From Guyparkeria halophila (lineage in GTDB: Bacteria; Pseudomonadota; Gammaproteobacteria; Halothiobacillales; Halothiobacillaceae), in assembly GCF_034479635.1 (NCBI RefSeq), contig NZ_CP140153.1, positions 937,501 through 1,001,500 on the forward strand: 64,000 nucleotides of DNA. Direction: 5' to 3'. Made by a program: the position numbers and the translations under genes. Position 1 is the stretch's first letter, and every line of letters begins with the position of its first letter. Below are positions 53,239-61,744 of this stretch, piece after piece. The notes under the pieces were generated by a model. It was not told the origin of the DNA. It saw only the letters and a list, made by a program, of their open reading frames with translations, and searched no databases.

Positions 53239-53655
53239 CTAACCGCCGAGCTGACGGACGTGGCCCAGCTCTTCGTTGAAGAGGCGGGCGAAGAGGGCGC
53301 CGGTCTCGTCCGGCTGGAATCGCCGGAACCAGTTGGCGGCATCCTCGTAGAACCGCACGGTCTCCCATTCCTTGGCCCGACTGAGGGCCAGAAGTTCCTC
53401 CGGGTCTCGACCGGGTCGAACCGGGGCGAGGGAGAGCGCCGGCGGGGCGAACCCCAACCACAGCATCTGCCGGGTGACGAGGTCGGCATGCCCCATCTCC
53501 TCGTCCGACAGGCCGTACAGTTGTTCGGCCAGCGTCTGCTGGCCCCAGAGCGATGCCAACGTGGCACGGGTGGCATGCTGCTGGGCGGATTCCATTTCCA
53601 GTTCCAGGGCTCGTCCCAGTAGCCCGATCACACGCGCATTTGATCGCATGACCAC
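53239..53655 (-). CDS. Bacterioferritin-like protein of the carboxysome operon
   Basis: The protein has about 138 residues with a four-helix ferritin-like fold. Iron-ligand candidates lie in ALELEMESAQQHATRA, LYGLSDEEMGHADLVTRQML, WETVRFYEDAANWF and RLFNEELGHVRQL. The GTG at 53655 has GAGGAG six bases upstream; an ATG two codons later is an alternative. It is a regular companion of alpha-carboxysome genes; its role in the organelle is unknown. Confidence 0.88.
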   Translation of the reverse strand: MVMRSNARVIGLLGRALELEMESAQQHATRATLASLWGQQTLAEQLYGLSDEEMGHADLVTRQMLWLGFAPPALSLAPVRPGRDPEELLALSRAKEWETVRFYEDAANWFRRFQPDETGALFARLFNEELGHVRQLGG

Positions 53656-53688
53656 GGTCAACTCCTCAGTGCAAAGGATCAACCACGT

Positions 53689-54018
53689 TTACGCGTCCAT
53701 CGACGGGACGCACCAGGAGGATTCGCAGTGGGCGGCATCCTCCGGCAGGATCGACTCGACCTCACCATGCACGCGGGCAATGATGTGGGCAGCCACCAGG
53801 CCATCACCGACGCGTTCGCAGGCATCGGCGCCGGCACGGACCGCGGCGTTCACCGCACCGGTCTCGCCGCGCACGAGGACGGTGACGTAACCGCCACCGA
53901 CAAACGAGCGGCCGATCAGCCGCACTTCCGCGGACTTGGTCATCGCGTCCGCTGCCTCGATGGCAGGGACCAGGCCACGCGTTTCGATCATGCCCAGTGC
54001 AATACCGGAATTAGCCAT
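53689..54018 (-). CDS. csoS1B: Carboxysome shell hexamer protein CsoS1B
   Basis: The protein has 109 residues and one BMC domain ([47 protein letters not shown]). It is nearly identical to CsoS1A/C except for the C-terminal tail (ILPEDAAHCESSWCVPSMDA), a feature of CsoS1B. It is the third csoS1 gene in transcription order. Confidence 0.95.
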   Translation of the reverse strand: MANSGIALGMIETRGLVPAIEAADAMTKSAEVRLIGRSFVGGGYVTVLVRGETGAVNAAVRAGADACERVGDGLVAAHIIARVHGEVESILPEDAAHCESSWCVPSMDA

Positions 54019-54050
54019 GTGGTGAACCCTCGGGTCGGTCAATCCAACAA

Positions 54051-54080
54051 GAGCCGTCAGCACTCATGTCTGAACGGCTC
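54051..54080. repeat. Hairpin in the csoS1A-csoS1B gap
   Basis: GAGCCGT (54051-54057) and ACGGCTC (54074-54080) can pair across a 16-base loop in the 139-base gap between csoS1A and csoS1B. It lacks a T-run and may set mRNA stability and relative shell protein amounts. Confidence 0.4.
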
Positions 54081-54157
54081 CTGCAAAAGAATCTGGGTGG
54101 CAGACAGGGCCGTGCCACGGGGACACGACCACAGGAGCCTGCTCAAATCACGCGGAC

Positions 54158-54454
54158 TTAGGCGTCCGGTGCTTTCGGCAGAATGTTCTCTACCTCGGAG
54201 TGGACGCGCGCGATGATGTGCGCAGCGACCAGGCCGTCACCAACGCGCTCACACGCATCGGCGCCAGCGCGAACGGCAGCGTTGACCGCGCCGGTCTCAC
54301 CACGGACCAGAACGGTCACGTAACCACCGCCGACGAACTGACGACCAACCAGGCGAACCTCGGCAGCCTTGGTCATGGCGTCAGCCGCTTCGATTGCCGG
54401 CACCAGGCCGCGCGTTTCAATCATTCCCAGTGCGATACCGGATACATCAGCCAT
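54158..54454 (-). CDS. csoS1A: Carboxysome shell hexamer protein CsoS1A
   Basis: The protein has 98 residues and one BMC domain, starting [19 protein letters not shown] and ending NILPKAPDA. It differs from the csoS1C product only in the last residues. The ATG at 54454 matches the csoS1C start; a start five codons upstream is less likely. Hexamers tile the shell facets and pass bicarbonate and RuBP. Confidence 0.97.
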   Translation of the reverse strand: MADVSGIALGMIETRGLVPAIEAADAMTKAAEVRLVGRQFVGGGYVTVLVRGETGAVNAAVRAGADACERVGDGLVAAHIIARVHSEVENILPKAPDA

Positions 54455-54523
54455 TTGAGTTACTCCCAAGCTGTAGTTGAATCAGTCGGCGACGTCAGGA
54501 CGCCGACATTACGTAAATCCGCC

Positions 54524-54820
54524 TTAGGCTTCCGGGGCTTTCGGCAGGATGTTTTCTACTTCGGAATGGACGCGCGCGATGATGTGCGCAGCAACCAGAC
54601 CGTCACCAACACGCTCACACGCATCAGCGCCAGCGCGAACGGCGGCGTTGACCGCGCCGGTCTCGCCACGGACCAGAACGGTCACGTAGCCACCGCCGAC
54701 GAATTGACGACCAACCAGGCGAACCTCGGCAGCCTTGGTCATGGCGTCAGCCGCCTCGATAGCCGGCACGAGACCGCGCGTTTCAATCATTCCCAGTGCG
54801 ATACCGGATACATCAGCCAT
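54524..54820 (-). CDS. csoS1C: Carboxysome shell hexamer protein CsoS1C
   Basis: The protein has 98 residues and one BMC domain, ending NILPKAPEA. At protein level it is almost the same as CsoS1A, while DNA differences are mainly silent, so the copies are kept alike by selection or gene conversion. It is the first of three csoS1 genes, following csoS4B. Confidence 0.97.
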   Translation of the reverse strand: MADVSGIALGMIETRGLVPAIEAADAMTKAAEVRLVGRQFVGGGYVTVLVRGETGAVNAAVRAGADACERVGDGLVAAHIIARVHSEVENILPKAPEA

Positions 54821-54865
54821 CTTGTCTCTCCTCTCGAACGACTTGTTAAAACGAAAAACCTAGTG

Positions 54866-55114
54866 TCAGCAAGGATCCCAGTGATCGATGATGCCGACAA
54901 TTGTCAGATCCGTCTGGATCGTGGGATCCGGGAGCGCCAACCGGGCGGCAGAACCGCTGACGGTGACGACCCATTTACCCTCTGGTGCCCCGACCGGGTC
55001 GGCCGCGACGTTGAGGCTGCCGGACTGGTCGACCAGCACCCTCAAGGAAACATGTTTCAACCCGGGCACGCGCCGCGTGGCCACAAGGTCGGAACGTACC
55101 TGCATGATCTCCAT
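54866..55114 (-). CDS. csoS4B: Carboxysome shell vertex pentamer CsoS4B
   Basis: The protein has 82 residues (Pfam EutN/CcmL fold: MQVRSDLVATRRVPGLKHVSLRVLVDQ, VTVSGSAARLAL, TDLTIVGIIDHWD). Pentamers cap the twelve icosahedral vertices of the shell. The start lies 1 base after the csoS4A stop. Confidence 0.96.
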   Translation of the reverse strand: MEIMQVRSDLVATRRVPGLKHVSLRVLVDQSGSLNVAADPVGAPEGKWVVTVSGSAARLALPDPTIQTDLTIVGIIDHWDPC

Positions 55115-55115
55115 G

Positions 55116-55367
55116 TCACTCAGCGGACCACTGGTCGATGATCCCGACGATGGTCAGGTCGGACGGGTAGGATTTGCTACCAGCCGCTTCCCGAGCCGCC
55201 GAGGAACCGACGCAGATCACCCAGTCACCCGGGATGCAGCCGATCGCGTCAACGGCCACCTGCGGTGTGCCGCCCGGCTTGTCGGTCACGACCAGGAGCG
55301 GGCGGTGGCCCAGCTCGCCGATCCGGTTGGTCGAGACCAAGGTCTTTTCGACCCGCATGATCTTCAT
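55116..55367 (-). CDS. csoS4A: Carboxysome shell vertex pentamer CsoS4A
   Basis: The protein has 83 residues in the same family as CsoS4B (MRVEKTLVSTNRIGELGHRPLLVV, CVGSSAAREAAG, SDLTIVGIIDQWS). The ATG overlaps the csoSCA stop (ATGA). The csoS4A-csoS4B pair order is the usual one for alpha-carboxysomes. Confidence 0.96.
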   Translation of the reverse strand: MKIMRVEKTLVSTNRIGELGHRPLLVVTDKPGGTPQVAVDAIGCIPGDWVICVGSSAAREAAGSKSYPSDLTIVGIIDQWSAE

Positions 55368-56947
55368 GCCTGAGAAACCTCTTCAATTTCGCTGCCCGAC
55401 GGGCGGTCCTGTACGGTCAGCTGGAAATACAGCATGTCCTGTTCATCCAGCTCCGAGTGACGCTCGCGGATCGCGTGGCAGACCCGCTGTGCACGGGCCA
55501 CGGCCCGTTCGCGCCCACCCGGAACACGACCGTCGTAACGGAAGTGGATGGCAATCGGGATGGGGAGTCCGTGGCTCACGTTGAGCTTGCGGAAAATCTT
55601 GATCCCGACGTCCAGGTCGTTCGTGTTCTCTTCTACCGTGTGGAGGTGCGCGAAATACGCCAGATTGCGCATCTGCACCTCCTCGAAGCCATCGCCGACG
55701 CTGATGTAGCGCTCGGCATGGCCGATGATCTCGGCCGGGTACCGCCCCTGGTAACGCTCCGTCACGTAATCGATCTGTGACAGGTTGTTGATCAGCAGGT
55801 TGGCTACGAACCGCCGCATGCCGTCATGCGGTTCGCCCCCGGTCGTGCGCCCCCAGTCATCGGTTTCGTTGACCGAGCGGATGGCATCGTAAATGGCCAG
55901 ATGGGCCGCATCGCGCTCCAGGTTCAACGTCTCCTGGTACAGGTAGGCGTTGTCGATGTAACGGTGCACGCTGACATCGCCGTTGGCGTCGGGGACATGG
56001 ACGCGAATCGCGTCTGTGTCCGTGTCGACACCCACCAGCAGGATGTCCGTGCTGGCACCACAGCAGTAGGCATTCTCCACTGCCTGGCGGAAGGCCTGCA
56101 GCCGATCCAGTGCGGCCTCGGCTGCCTTGCGCTCGTCGCTGCCATGCGCGGCGCAGCCTTCATGGTGAGGGTCCGAGGAGCTGCCGTGATAAACCGCGAT
56201 CTTGAGATAGCGGCTACCCTCGTCAGCCCGATTCGGTACGCCCTCGCGAAACCGGCGGAGTTCGACCTCGCTCCAGAGCCGAAGATCCTCTTCGACGTCG
56301 AACAGTGCGCCGGCATACGCCTTGCGATAAGTGAACGACCAGGGCGGGAGCCGAAAAATAAACGGCATCAAGCCCTTCAACCGTCCGTCCGAGCAGGGAC
56401 TGATGTCGACTGCGTGAAAGCCGCAGTCGAGGAAGAAGCTGCTCGTGGACAGTGCGTCGTCCTTTTGGTCTTCCAGTTTGCGCCCGAACTGCTTGGTAGC
56501 AGCGTTGAGCGCCTCAAAGGTGGCGCTTGCGAAGAGCCCCTTCAGGTCCGGGCCCTCGATCCAGCTGTCGTTGACCAGGGCCTCATTGAAGCCATGGCCA
56601 AGCCGATCTTGGGCCATTTCCTGAATGCGGTCGCCCAGCTGCCCGTCACGGGGCAGGGCGGCCACCTCCTTGAGAAACGGGACGATACGATCGAACCGCT
56701 CCTTGACGGAGTCTTCGCAATACGCCAGTTGTCGGTTGGCCTCGTGGTTGGTGAGCGGGTGATGACAACGGCGTTCCGGCAGCGAAGGGCAGGCCGGGTG
56801 CGCGACCGGCTGAGGTGTGCCCAACGGGCTGCGAAGCCCACTGGATGCACCCAGACCGAACGGCGCCCGACGCTGACCCAGTCGGGGCGCACCCTGACTG
56901 CTGCGACGAAACGGCTGTTGTGTCATGTGCCCGTTCATTCCTGCCAC
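55364..56947 (-). CDS. csoSCA: Carboxysomal carbonic anhydrase CsoSCA
   Basis: The protein has 527 residues from a GTG at 56947; ATG at 56938 or 56926 are alternatives. It converts bicarbonate to CO2 inside the shell. Zinc ligands are seen in FFLDCGFHAVDISPCSDG (Cys) and AVYHGSSSDPHHEGC (His and Cys, 11 apart as in the Halothiobacillus enzyme). The disordered N-terminus (RRAPFGLG-like) binds Rubisco in relatives. GINK-like LLVGVDTDTDAIRVH is also kept. It is followed with overlap by csoS4A. Confidence 0.96.
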   Translation of the reverse strand: MAGMNGHMTQQPFRRSSQGAPRLGQRRAPFGLGASSGLRSPLGTPQPVAHPACPSLPERRCHHPLTNHEANRQLAYCEDSVKERFDRIVPFLKEVAALPRDGQLGDRIQEMAQDRLGHGFNEALVNDSWIEGPDLKGLFASATFEALNAATKQFGRKLEDQKDDALSTSSFFLDCGFHAVDISPCSDGRLKGLMPFIFRLPPWSFTYRKAYAGALFDVEEDLRLWSEVELRRFREGVPNRADEGSRYLKIAVYHGSSSDPHHEGCAAHGSDERKAAEAALDRLQAFRQAVENAYCCGASTDILLVGVDTDTDAIRVHVPDANGDVSVHRYIDNAYLYQETLNLERDAAHLAIYDAIRSVNETDDWGRTTGGEPHDGMRRFVANLLINNLSQIDYVTERYQGRYPAEIIGHAERYISVGDGFEEVQMRNLAYFAHLHTVEENTNDLDVGIKIFRKLNVSHGLPIPIAIHFRYDGRVPGGRERAVARAQRVCHAIRERHSELDEQDMLYFQLTVQDRPSGSEIEEVSQA

Positions 56948-59728
56948 TTAGCCCCGAGCACCACCGGAGTAGGTGATCGTCGAGCCGTTCATGTCACTAC
57001 CGCTGCTGCCGGTGATCTTGGATGCCGGAACATCCGGACGCGGCACTTCACGGTTGACCCAGGCATTGCGTACGGCACCACGAGTCTGACCACGCAGGGA
57101 CGGGTTGCGGCCCTGAGCCCACTGGCCCTCGGTACCGGTCACCGAACCGTTGCGAGACCAGTCATCGCCAGAGATGCGGCAACGTTCACCACCTTCTCCA
57201 GTGACACGCTCACGGACCTGTGCCTCGGGGGCACACTGCAGCGCGGCGTCGGCCGGAGCGGCAGCCGGGATCTCCGGTTGCGGCTCGGCGGCTTCCACCG
57301 GCTGCGCCGGCGCATTCTGAGTCGGTGCCGGTTGAGCCGGGGCGGGTGCGGGCGCCGGGGCCGCTGCCTGCGGGGCAGGCGTCGGCGTCGGCATGATCGA
57401 ACCCATCCGCGGATGTGCGGCGCTCGGCTCAGGGTGACGGAACTCCGGCGTGCCGGTGATCAGTCCCATTGCCATGTTGCCTGGACCCGTGATGCGGCCA
57501 CTACCCTGGTCAAACGAACTGCCCGTGACGCGACCGCGAGCGGCGCGTGCCGGCGGGTTCACGCTGAAGTCCTCGGGGGCCGTGATCGGCTCCTGGGGTT
57601 GAGCGTAAGCCGCCTGAGGCGCGTACCGAGCACTCGGTTGAGTCCGCGCGGCCAGCGGATAGCTGGTCGGTGCGGCACAACCGGTGTGCATCGCGTTGGC
57701 GTAGGGCGTGCCGCTGACGTAGTGGTCGTAGCCGTACTCGTTGCCGGTGACGTGATCGGTCCGATCCATCGGCGTGCCGCCAACGGTCTGGCCTTCACAG
57801 GTCATCGACGTCTCGACCTTCTCAGCGTGGGGTGCGGGCGAACCCGAGCAGTAGGCACCATAGTGTTCAGTGCCGTAATACTCGGTACCGGTGACGGGCA
57901 TGCACCCCCCTTGCTCGTCACCGGACATCTTTGGGTGATGGTCGACGCGCTGACCGGTCAGTCCACGACCCGCGAGGGTGTGCATGGACTGAACCTTGTC
58001 GACGCCGCCACCGCAAAGACGCGGTTCGCCGTACTGAGAGCCCGTGACACGGGAGCAGGAGCCCGGCTCGTTACCCGTCACACGCTCGCTACGGTCCACG
58101 AGATTGCCCGTGATCCGCTCGCCGTGGCGTGACTGGTCGACGCCGACCTTCTGGTGGCCCGGCTCGGGACGCGTGTCGCAGAACGACTCGTACTGCTCGA
58201 AGCTCAGGTACTGCGTACCGGAGACATTGCGGCAGGTGCCCGGCTCGTCACCCGTGACGTGGCTGGAACGACCAATGGCGGTGCCCGATACGGCGCGACC
58301 GGTGTAGGTATGCGTTTCCGCCACCTTTTTCGGCGCCCCGTTGATGGTCATCCGCGCTACGCCGGAGTCCGCGTACTCGGACCCGGTGATCGACCGGCTT
58401 GCGCCAGTTTCCCCACCGGTGGCCCGGGCCGGACGGAACTCGTCGCTACCGGTCACACGCATCTGCTTCTCGGTCCGACCTTCCACCACCTTGTTGGCGT
58501 GGGTTGGGCGGGCCTTGGTGCCGCAGAACGATTGCAGGTCCTCGCTGCTCAGGTACTCGGTGCCGGTCACGGACTCGCAAGTCCCGCGCTCGTCACCGGT
58601 GACCTGGGCGGCTCGACCTACCGCGGTGCCGCTGACGCCATGACCGCGGGCGGTCGTGGTCGAGCGAACCTTCGGCGCGTTCGGCTGCGGGCGGGTGGAG
58701 CAGAACGATTCGTACTGCTCGGAACCGATGTACTCGGTGCCGGAAATCACCCGGCAGCTGCCGGACTCGTTACCAGAGACGCGGTTGCTGCGCTCCACCT
58801 GGGTGCCCTTTACCTCACGGCCGGAAATCGTGTGACCGGTTTCCACCTTTTTTGGCGTGGACGCCTCGCTGGTGGTCTCGGTCTTGCGACGTCCGGTAGG
58901 ACGGCAGGACGGGGCGCTGCCCCGGCCGTAGTGGCACAGCATCTCGCGATGACGCATCGACGCCTCGCGACCGCTGGCACTGGTATCCAGATAACCCGGA
59001 ACCTGGTAACCCACACGTCCCGGACCGCCCTGCGAGGCCGGCTTGGCCGGCAACGCACGCTTGCCCTTGTTTGCCATCGCCTCGCGGCGAGCTTGGCAAA
59101 TCTGGCGCACGCGGTTGGCCTGCGGGCCAAGGCGGGCCGGACGCTTTTTGGCGACCGTGCAGAGTGACTCGAACGAAGCCTCGTGCTCGGAGTCGGCCTG
59201 GGTGTCGTTGCTAGCCGGTGCCGGCTTCGACTGCGAGCGAACCTCGTCAGCGAAGGGCATCTGCTTGCGACCCGGACCGCCCTGGGAGGCGGGCTTCGGC
59301 GGGAGTGCACTCTTGCCGTATTTCGCCATTGCCTGGCGACGTGAACGGCAGACGGACCGCACCAGGTCCGCCTCGGAACCGTACTGACCCGGATCGGACT
59401 CGGCGAGCGAGCACATCTGGTCGACGGATTCGTCGGTGGACGCGGATGCGTGGGATTGTGAGGCGGCAGCGCCGTTGCTGCCGGAATCCCGCGATGCCGC
59501 GGGGTTCTGGCGAGCGGCCGACGCGGCCGTTTTCCAGGTCGAGGTGCTGGCGTTCTTGCCGTGTGCAGACAACTGCGCACGACGGGCGCGGGCCAGATCC
59601 TTGCCGGTCAGACCGGCGAGGCTGCCCCCTGCCGAAGAGGACGACGTGTCACCACGCCGAGCCGCTTCCTGTCGGGCGCGAGCTGCTGCACGATTTCTGG
59701 CTGCATTGTTTCCAGATTGTACAGGCAT
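56948..59728 (-). CDS. csoS2: Carboxysome scaffold protein CsoS2
   Basis: The protein has 926 residues and is disordered, with repeats. N-terminal Rubisco-binding repeats (GKDLARARRAQLSAHGKNA, RQICQARREAMANKGKRALP and relatives) extend to about 280. Seven middle repeats with VSGxExGxCxxVTGTEY blocks and paired Cys run from about 292 to 690. A C-terminal shell-anchoring part follows (FSVNPPARAARGRVTGSSFD). Two A/G-AAA-AAG sites fit -1 ribosomal frameshifting, which in H. neapolitanus yields a short CsoS2A form. It is long for the family (H. neapolitanus has about 870). Confidence 0.96.
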   Translation of the reverse strand: MPVQSGNNAARNRAAARARQEAARRGDTSSSSAGGSLAGLTGKDLARARRAQLSAHGKNASTSTWKTAASAARQNPAASRDSGSNGAAASQSHASASTDESVDQMCSLAESDPGQYGSEADLVRSVCRSRRQAMAKYGKSALPPKPASQGGPGRKQMPFADEVRSQSKPAPASNDTQADSEHEASFESLCTVAKKRPARLGPQANRVRQICQARREAMANKGKRALPAKPASQGGPGRVGYQVPGYLDTSASGREASMRHREMLCHYGRGSAPSCRPTGRRKTETTSEASTPKKVETGHTISGREVKGTQVERSNRVSGNESGSCRVISGTEYIGSEQYESFCSTRPQPNAPKVRSTTTARGHGVSGTAVGRAAQVTGDERGTCESVTGTEYLSSEDLQSFCGTKARPTHANKVVEGRTEKQMRVTGSDEFRPARATGGETGASRSITGSEYADSGVARMTINGAPKKVAETHTYTGRAVSGTAIGRSSHVTGDEPGTCRNVSGTQYLSFEQYESFCDTRPEPGHQKVGVDQSRHGERITGNLVDRSERVTGNEPGSCSRVTGSQYGEPRLCGGGVDKVQSMHTLAGRGLTGQRVDHHPKMSGDEQGGCMPVTGTEYYGTEHYGAYCSGSPAPHAEKVETSMTCEGQTVGGTPMDRTDHVTGNEYGYDHYVSGTPYANAMHTGCAAPTSYPLAARTQPSARYAPQAAYAQPQEPITAPEDFSVNPPARAARGRVTGSSFDQGSGRITGPGNMAMGLITGTPEFRHPEPSAAHPRMGSIMPTPTPAPQAAAPAPAPAPAQPAPTQNAPAQPVEAAEPQPEIPAAAPADAALQCAPEAQVRERVTGEGGERCRISGDDWSRNGSVTGTEGQWAQGRNPSLRGQTRGAVRNAWVNREVPRPDVPASKITGSSGSDMNGSTITYSGGARG
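58325..58331 (-). promoter_or_regulatory. Candidate -1 frameshift site in csoS2 (second, G AAA AAG)
   Basis: In frame the codons are CCG AAA AAG GTG (Pro466, Lys467, Lys468). A -1 slip leads through 25 codons to TGA at 58250-58248, giving a short form of about 493 residues that keeps the N-terminal part and three middle repeats. Confidence 0.5.
58847..58853 (-). promoter_or_regulatory. Candidate -1 frameshift site in csoS2 (first, A AAA AAG)
   Basis: In frame the codons are CCA AAA AAG GTG (Pro292 to Lys294). A AAA AAG is the heptamer used in E. coli dnaX. A -1 slip leads through ten codons to TGA at 58817-58815, giving a form of about 304 residues made almost only of the N-terminal domain. 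Confidence 0.45.
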
Positions 59729-59761
59729 GCCTGTTGTACCTCGTGTTGATGGTTAAGCTGC

Positions 59762-59779
59762 CTGCCCGAAGGCGGGCAG
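59762..59779 (-). promoter_or_regulatory. Hairpin between cbbS and csoS2
   Basis: CTGCCCG-AAGG-CGGGCAG forms a strong stem in the 63-base cbbS-csoS2 gap, with no T-tract. It may stabilise the cbbLS message or reduce read-through, so that Rubisco is made in excess of scaffold and shell. Confidence 0.6.
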
Positions 59780-59791
59780 CCGCATCGCTTA

Positions 59792-60124
59792 TCAGCCAGC
59801 GCGGTAAACCACGAAGGCCAGACCCTGGCTCTGGGTGAAGTTGTCATACGCAACCAGGCGAACGTGGTGGCCCGGGTACTTGCGATGGCACTCTTCGATC
59901 TCGGCCAGCACGTTCTCGACGTTGTCTTCACCGAAGAACGGCAGCTTCCACATGTACCAGTAGTGGTTCATCATGTTTTCCGGCTCGACGTGCTCGACGC
60001 TCGGGGCCCAGCCCTGGGCGAGTGCGTACTCGATCTGAGTGCGGATCTGGTCCGGGGTCATCGGCGGCAGGTAGGAGAAAGTCTCGAACTTGACCGTCGT
60101 CTTGTAGTCCTGCATTTGGTTCAT
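59792..60124 (-). CDS. cbbS: Rubisco small subunit
   Basis: The protein has 110 residues and a form IA small-subunit pattern ([72 protein letters not shown]). It follows cbbL by 43 bases and completes the L8S8 enzyme packed in the carboxysome. Confidence 0.98.
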   Translation of the reverse strand: MNQMQDYKTTVKFETFSYLPPMTPDQIRTQIEYALAQGWAPSVEHVEPENMMNHYWYMWKLPFFGEDNVENVLAEIEECHRKYPGHHVRLVAYDNFTQSQGLAFVVYRAG

Positions 60125-60167
60125 GGTTTCTTACCTATGAGTCAGATTCTGGTTAAGAAGGCCTGGA

Positions 60168-61589
60168 TTAGCGGTTCTGGTTGTCGAGCTTGTCGACGGT
60201 ATCGAACTCGAACTTGATCTCTTTCCAGGTTTCCATGGCGATCTTCAGCTCAGGGCTGTGCTGTGCGGCCTGAGTCAGGATCTCCTTGCCTTCGCGCTCT
60301 ACGTCACGACCCTGGTTGCGGGCCTCGACACAGGCTTCCAGAGCGACACGGTTGGCAGCGGCGCCAGCGGCGTTGCCCCACGGGTGACCCAAGGTGCCAC
60401 CGCCGAACTGCAGGACGGAGTCGTCGCCAAAGATATTGACGAGTGCCGGCATGTGCCAGACGTGGATACCACCGGATGCGACGGCGAAGACGCCCGGCAT
60501 GGAGCCCCAATCCTGATCGAAGAAGATGCCGCGCGAGCGGTCTTCCGGGATGAAGGATTCACGCAGCAGGTCGATCCAGCCGAGGGTGGAAGCGCGGTCG
60601 CCTTCCAGCTTGCCCACGACGGTACCGGTGTGCAGGTGGTCACCGCCGGACAGACGCAGGATCTTGGTCAGTACGCGGAAGTGGATGCCGTGAGTCGGGC
60701 TACGGTCGATTACTGCGTGCATCGCGCGGTGGATGTGCAGCAGGACGCCGTTTTCCTGACACCACTTGGCCAGACCGGTGTTCGCGGTGAAGCCGCCGGT
60801 GATGTAGTCGTGCATGATGATCGGTGCGCCAATCTCCTTGGCGAACTCGGCACGCTTGTACATCTCTTCCGGGGTCGGCGCGGTGACGTTCAGGTAGTGA
60901 CCCTTGCGCTCGCCGGTCTGGTTCTCGGCCGTCTGGGTGGCTTCCTGGACGAACAGGAAACGGTCACGCCAGCGCATGAACGGCTGGGAGTTGATGTTCT
61001 CGTCGTCCTTGGTGAAGTCGAGACCACCACGGAGGCACTCGTAGACTGCACGGCCGTAGTTCTTGGCCGACAGGCCCAGCTTCGGCTTGATGGTGCAGCC
61101 CAGCATCGGACGGCCGTACTTGGACAGCTTGTCGCGCTCGACCTGGATACCGTGCGGGGGACCACCACAAGTCTTGATGTAGGCGATCGGGAAGCGAACG
61201 TCTTCCAGGCGCAGGCCACGGATGGCCTTGAAGCCGAACACGTTGCCGACCAGCGAGGTGAACACGTTGACGACAGAGCCTTCCTCGAACAGGTCGATCG
61301 GGTACGCGATGAACGCGTAGAAGGCGGAGTCGTCACCGGGCACGTCCTCGATGCGGTACGCGCGACCCTTGTAGAAGTCCATGTCGGTCAGCAGGTCGGT
61401 CCACACCGTGGTCCAGGTACCGGTGGAGGACTCGGCTGCGACGGCAGCGGCTGCCTCTTCGCGATCGATACCCGGCTGCGGGGTGATCTTGAAGCACGCC
61501 AGCAGGTCGGTGTCGAGCGGCGTGTACTCCGGCATCCAATAGGTTTCGCGGTAATCTTTTACGCCCGCGCTGTAACTTTTATTCGCCAT
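60168..61589 (-). CDS. cbbL: Rubisco large subunit, form IA
   Basis: The protein has 473 residues. Active-site stretches are [11 protein letters not shown] (carbamylated Lys, Asp and Glu), [13 protein letters not shown], the loop-6 [10 protein letters not shown] and the His motif [12 protein letters not shown]. The short N-terminus starting [17 protein letters not shown] is that of carboxysomal form IA. GGAGG lies just before the ATG at 61589. It is first in the leftward cluster and divergent from cbbR. Confidence 0.99.
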   Translation of the reverse strand: MANKSYSAGVKDYRETYWMPEYTPLDTDLLACFKITPQPGIDREEAAAAVAAESSTGTWTTVWTDLLTDMDFYKGRAYRIEDVPGDDSAFYAFIAYPIDLFEEGSVVNVFTSLVGNVFGFKAIRGLRLEDVRFPIAYIKTCGGPPHGIQVERDKLSKYGRPMLGCTIKPKLGLSAKNYGRAVYECLRGGLDFTKDDENINSQPFMRWRDRFLFVQEATQTAENQTGERKGHYLNVTAPTPEEMYKRAEFAKEIGAPIIMHDYITGGFTANTGLAKWCQENGVLLHIHRAMHAVIDRSPTHGIHFRVLTKILRLSGGDHLHTGTVVGKLEGDRASTLGWIDLLRESFIPEDRSRGIFFDQDWGSMPGVFAVASGGIHVWHMPALVNIFGDDSVLQFGGGTLGHPWGNAAGAAANRVALEACVEARNQGRDVEREGKEILTQAAQHSPELKIAMETWKEIKFEFDTVDKLDNQNR

Positions 61590-61668
61590 AGCGATCCTCC
61601 GGAAGGGTAAGGTTGGCATTGGGTTAGGGATCGACCTGGGGGAAGGCCCCTCTTTCGTCTCGGCCGAT

Positions 61669-61696
61669 ACTATACGTCCACCGACCATCAAAGCAA
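61669..61696 (-). promoter_or_regulatory. Sigma-70-type promoter of cbbL
   Basis: On the minus strand TTGCTT (61696-61691) and TATAGT (61674-61669) are 16 bases apart. Initiation would give a leader of roughly 75 bases before cbbL. The CbbR-type repeats begin directly upstream of the -35. Confidence 0.7.
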
Positions 61697-61736
61697 TTCA
61701 AAATAAGTGATGTTCACCATAAAGAAAGCCTTATGG
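61697..61736. promoter_or_regulatory. Probable CbbR operator repeats between cbbL and cbbR
   Basis: Two direct repeats TTCA-NN-ATAA (61697-61706, 61713-61722) and the inverted pair CCATAA/TTATGG (61717-61722, 61731-61736) lie between the cbbL -35 and the cbbR start. This layout fits LysR-type binding, with a recognition site near cbbR and an activation site next to the cbbL promoter. Confidence 0.6.
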
Positions 61737-61744
61737 ATTAGCCG

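Noticed and set aside
53689-54820. Three near-identical stretches considered as a mobile repeat
   Set aside because: They are the paralogous shell genes csoS1B, csoS1A and csoS1C, normal for alpha-carboxysome clusters.
55826-58132. Long plus-strand open frame opposite csoSCA and csoS2
   Set aside because: It spans two real genes on the other strand and is Arg/Thr-rich without motifs.
56948-59728. Repetitive blocks in csoS2 considered as CRISPR or DNA satellite
   Set aside because: The repeats are protein repeats of the CsoS2 middle region, with irregular DNA spacing and an open reading frame throughout.
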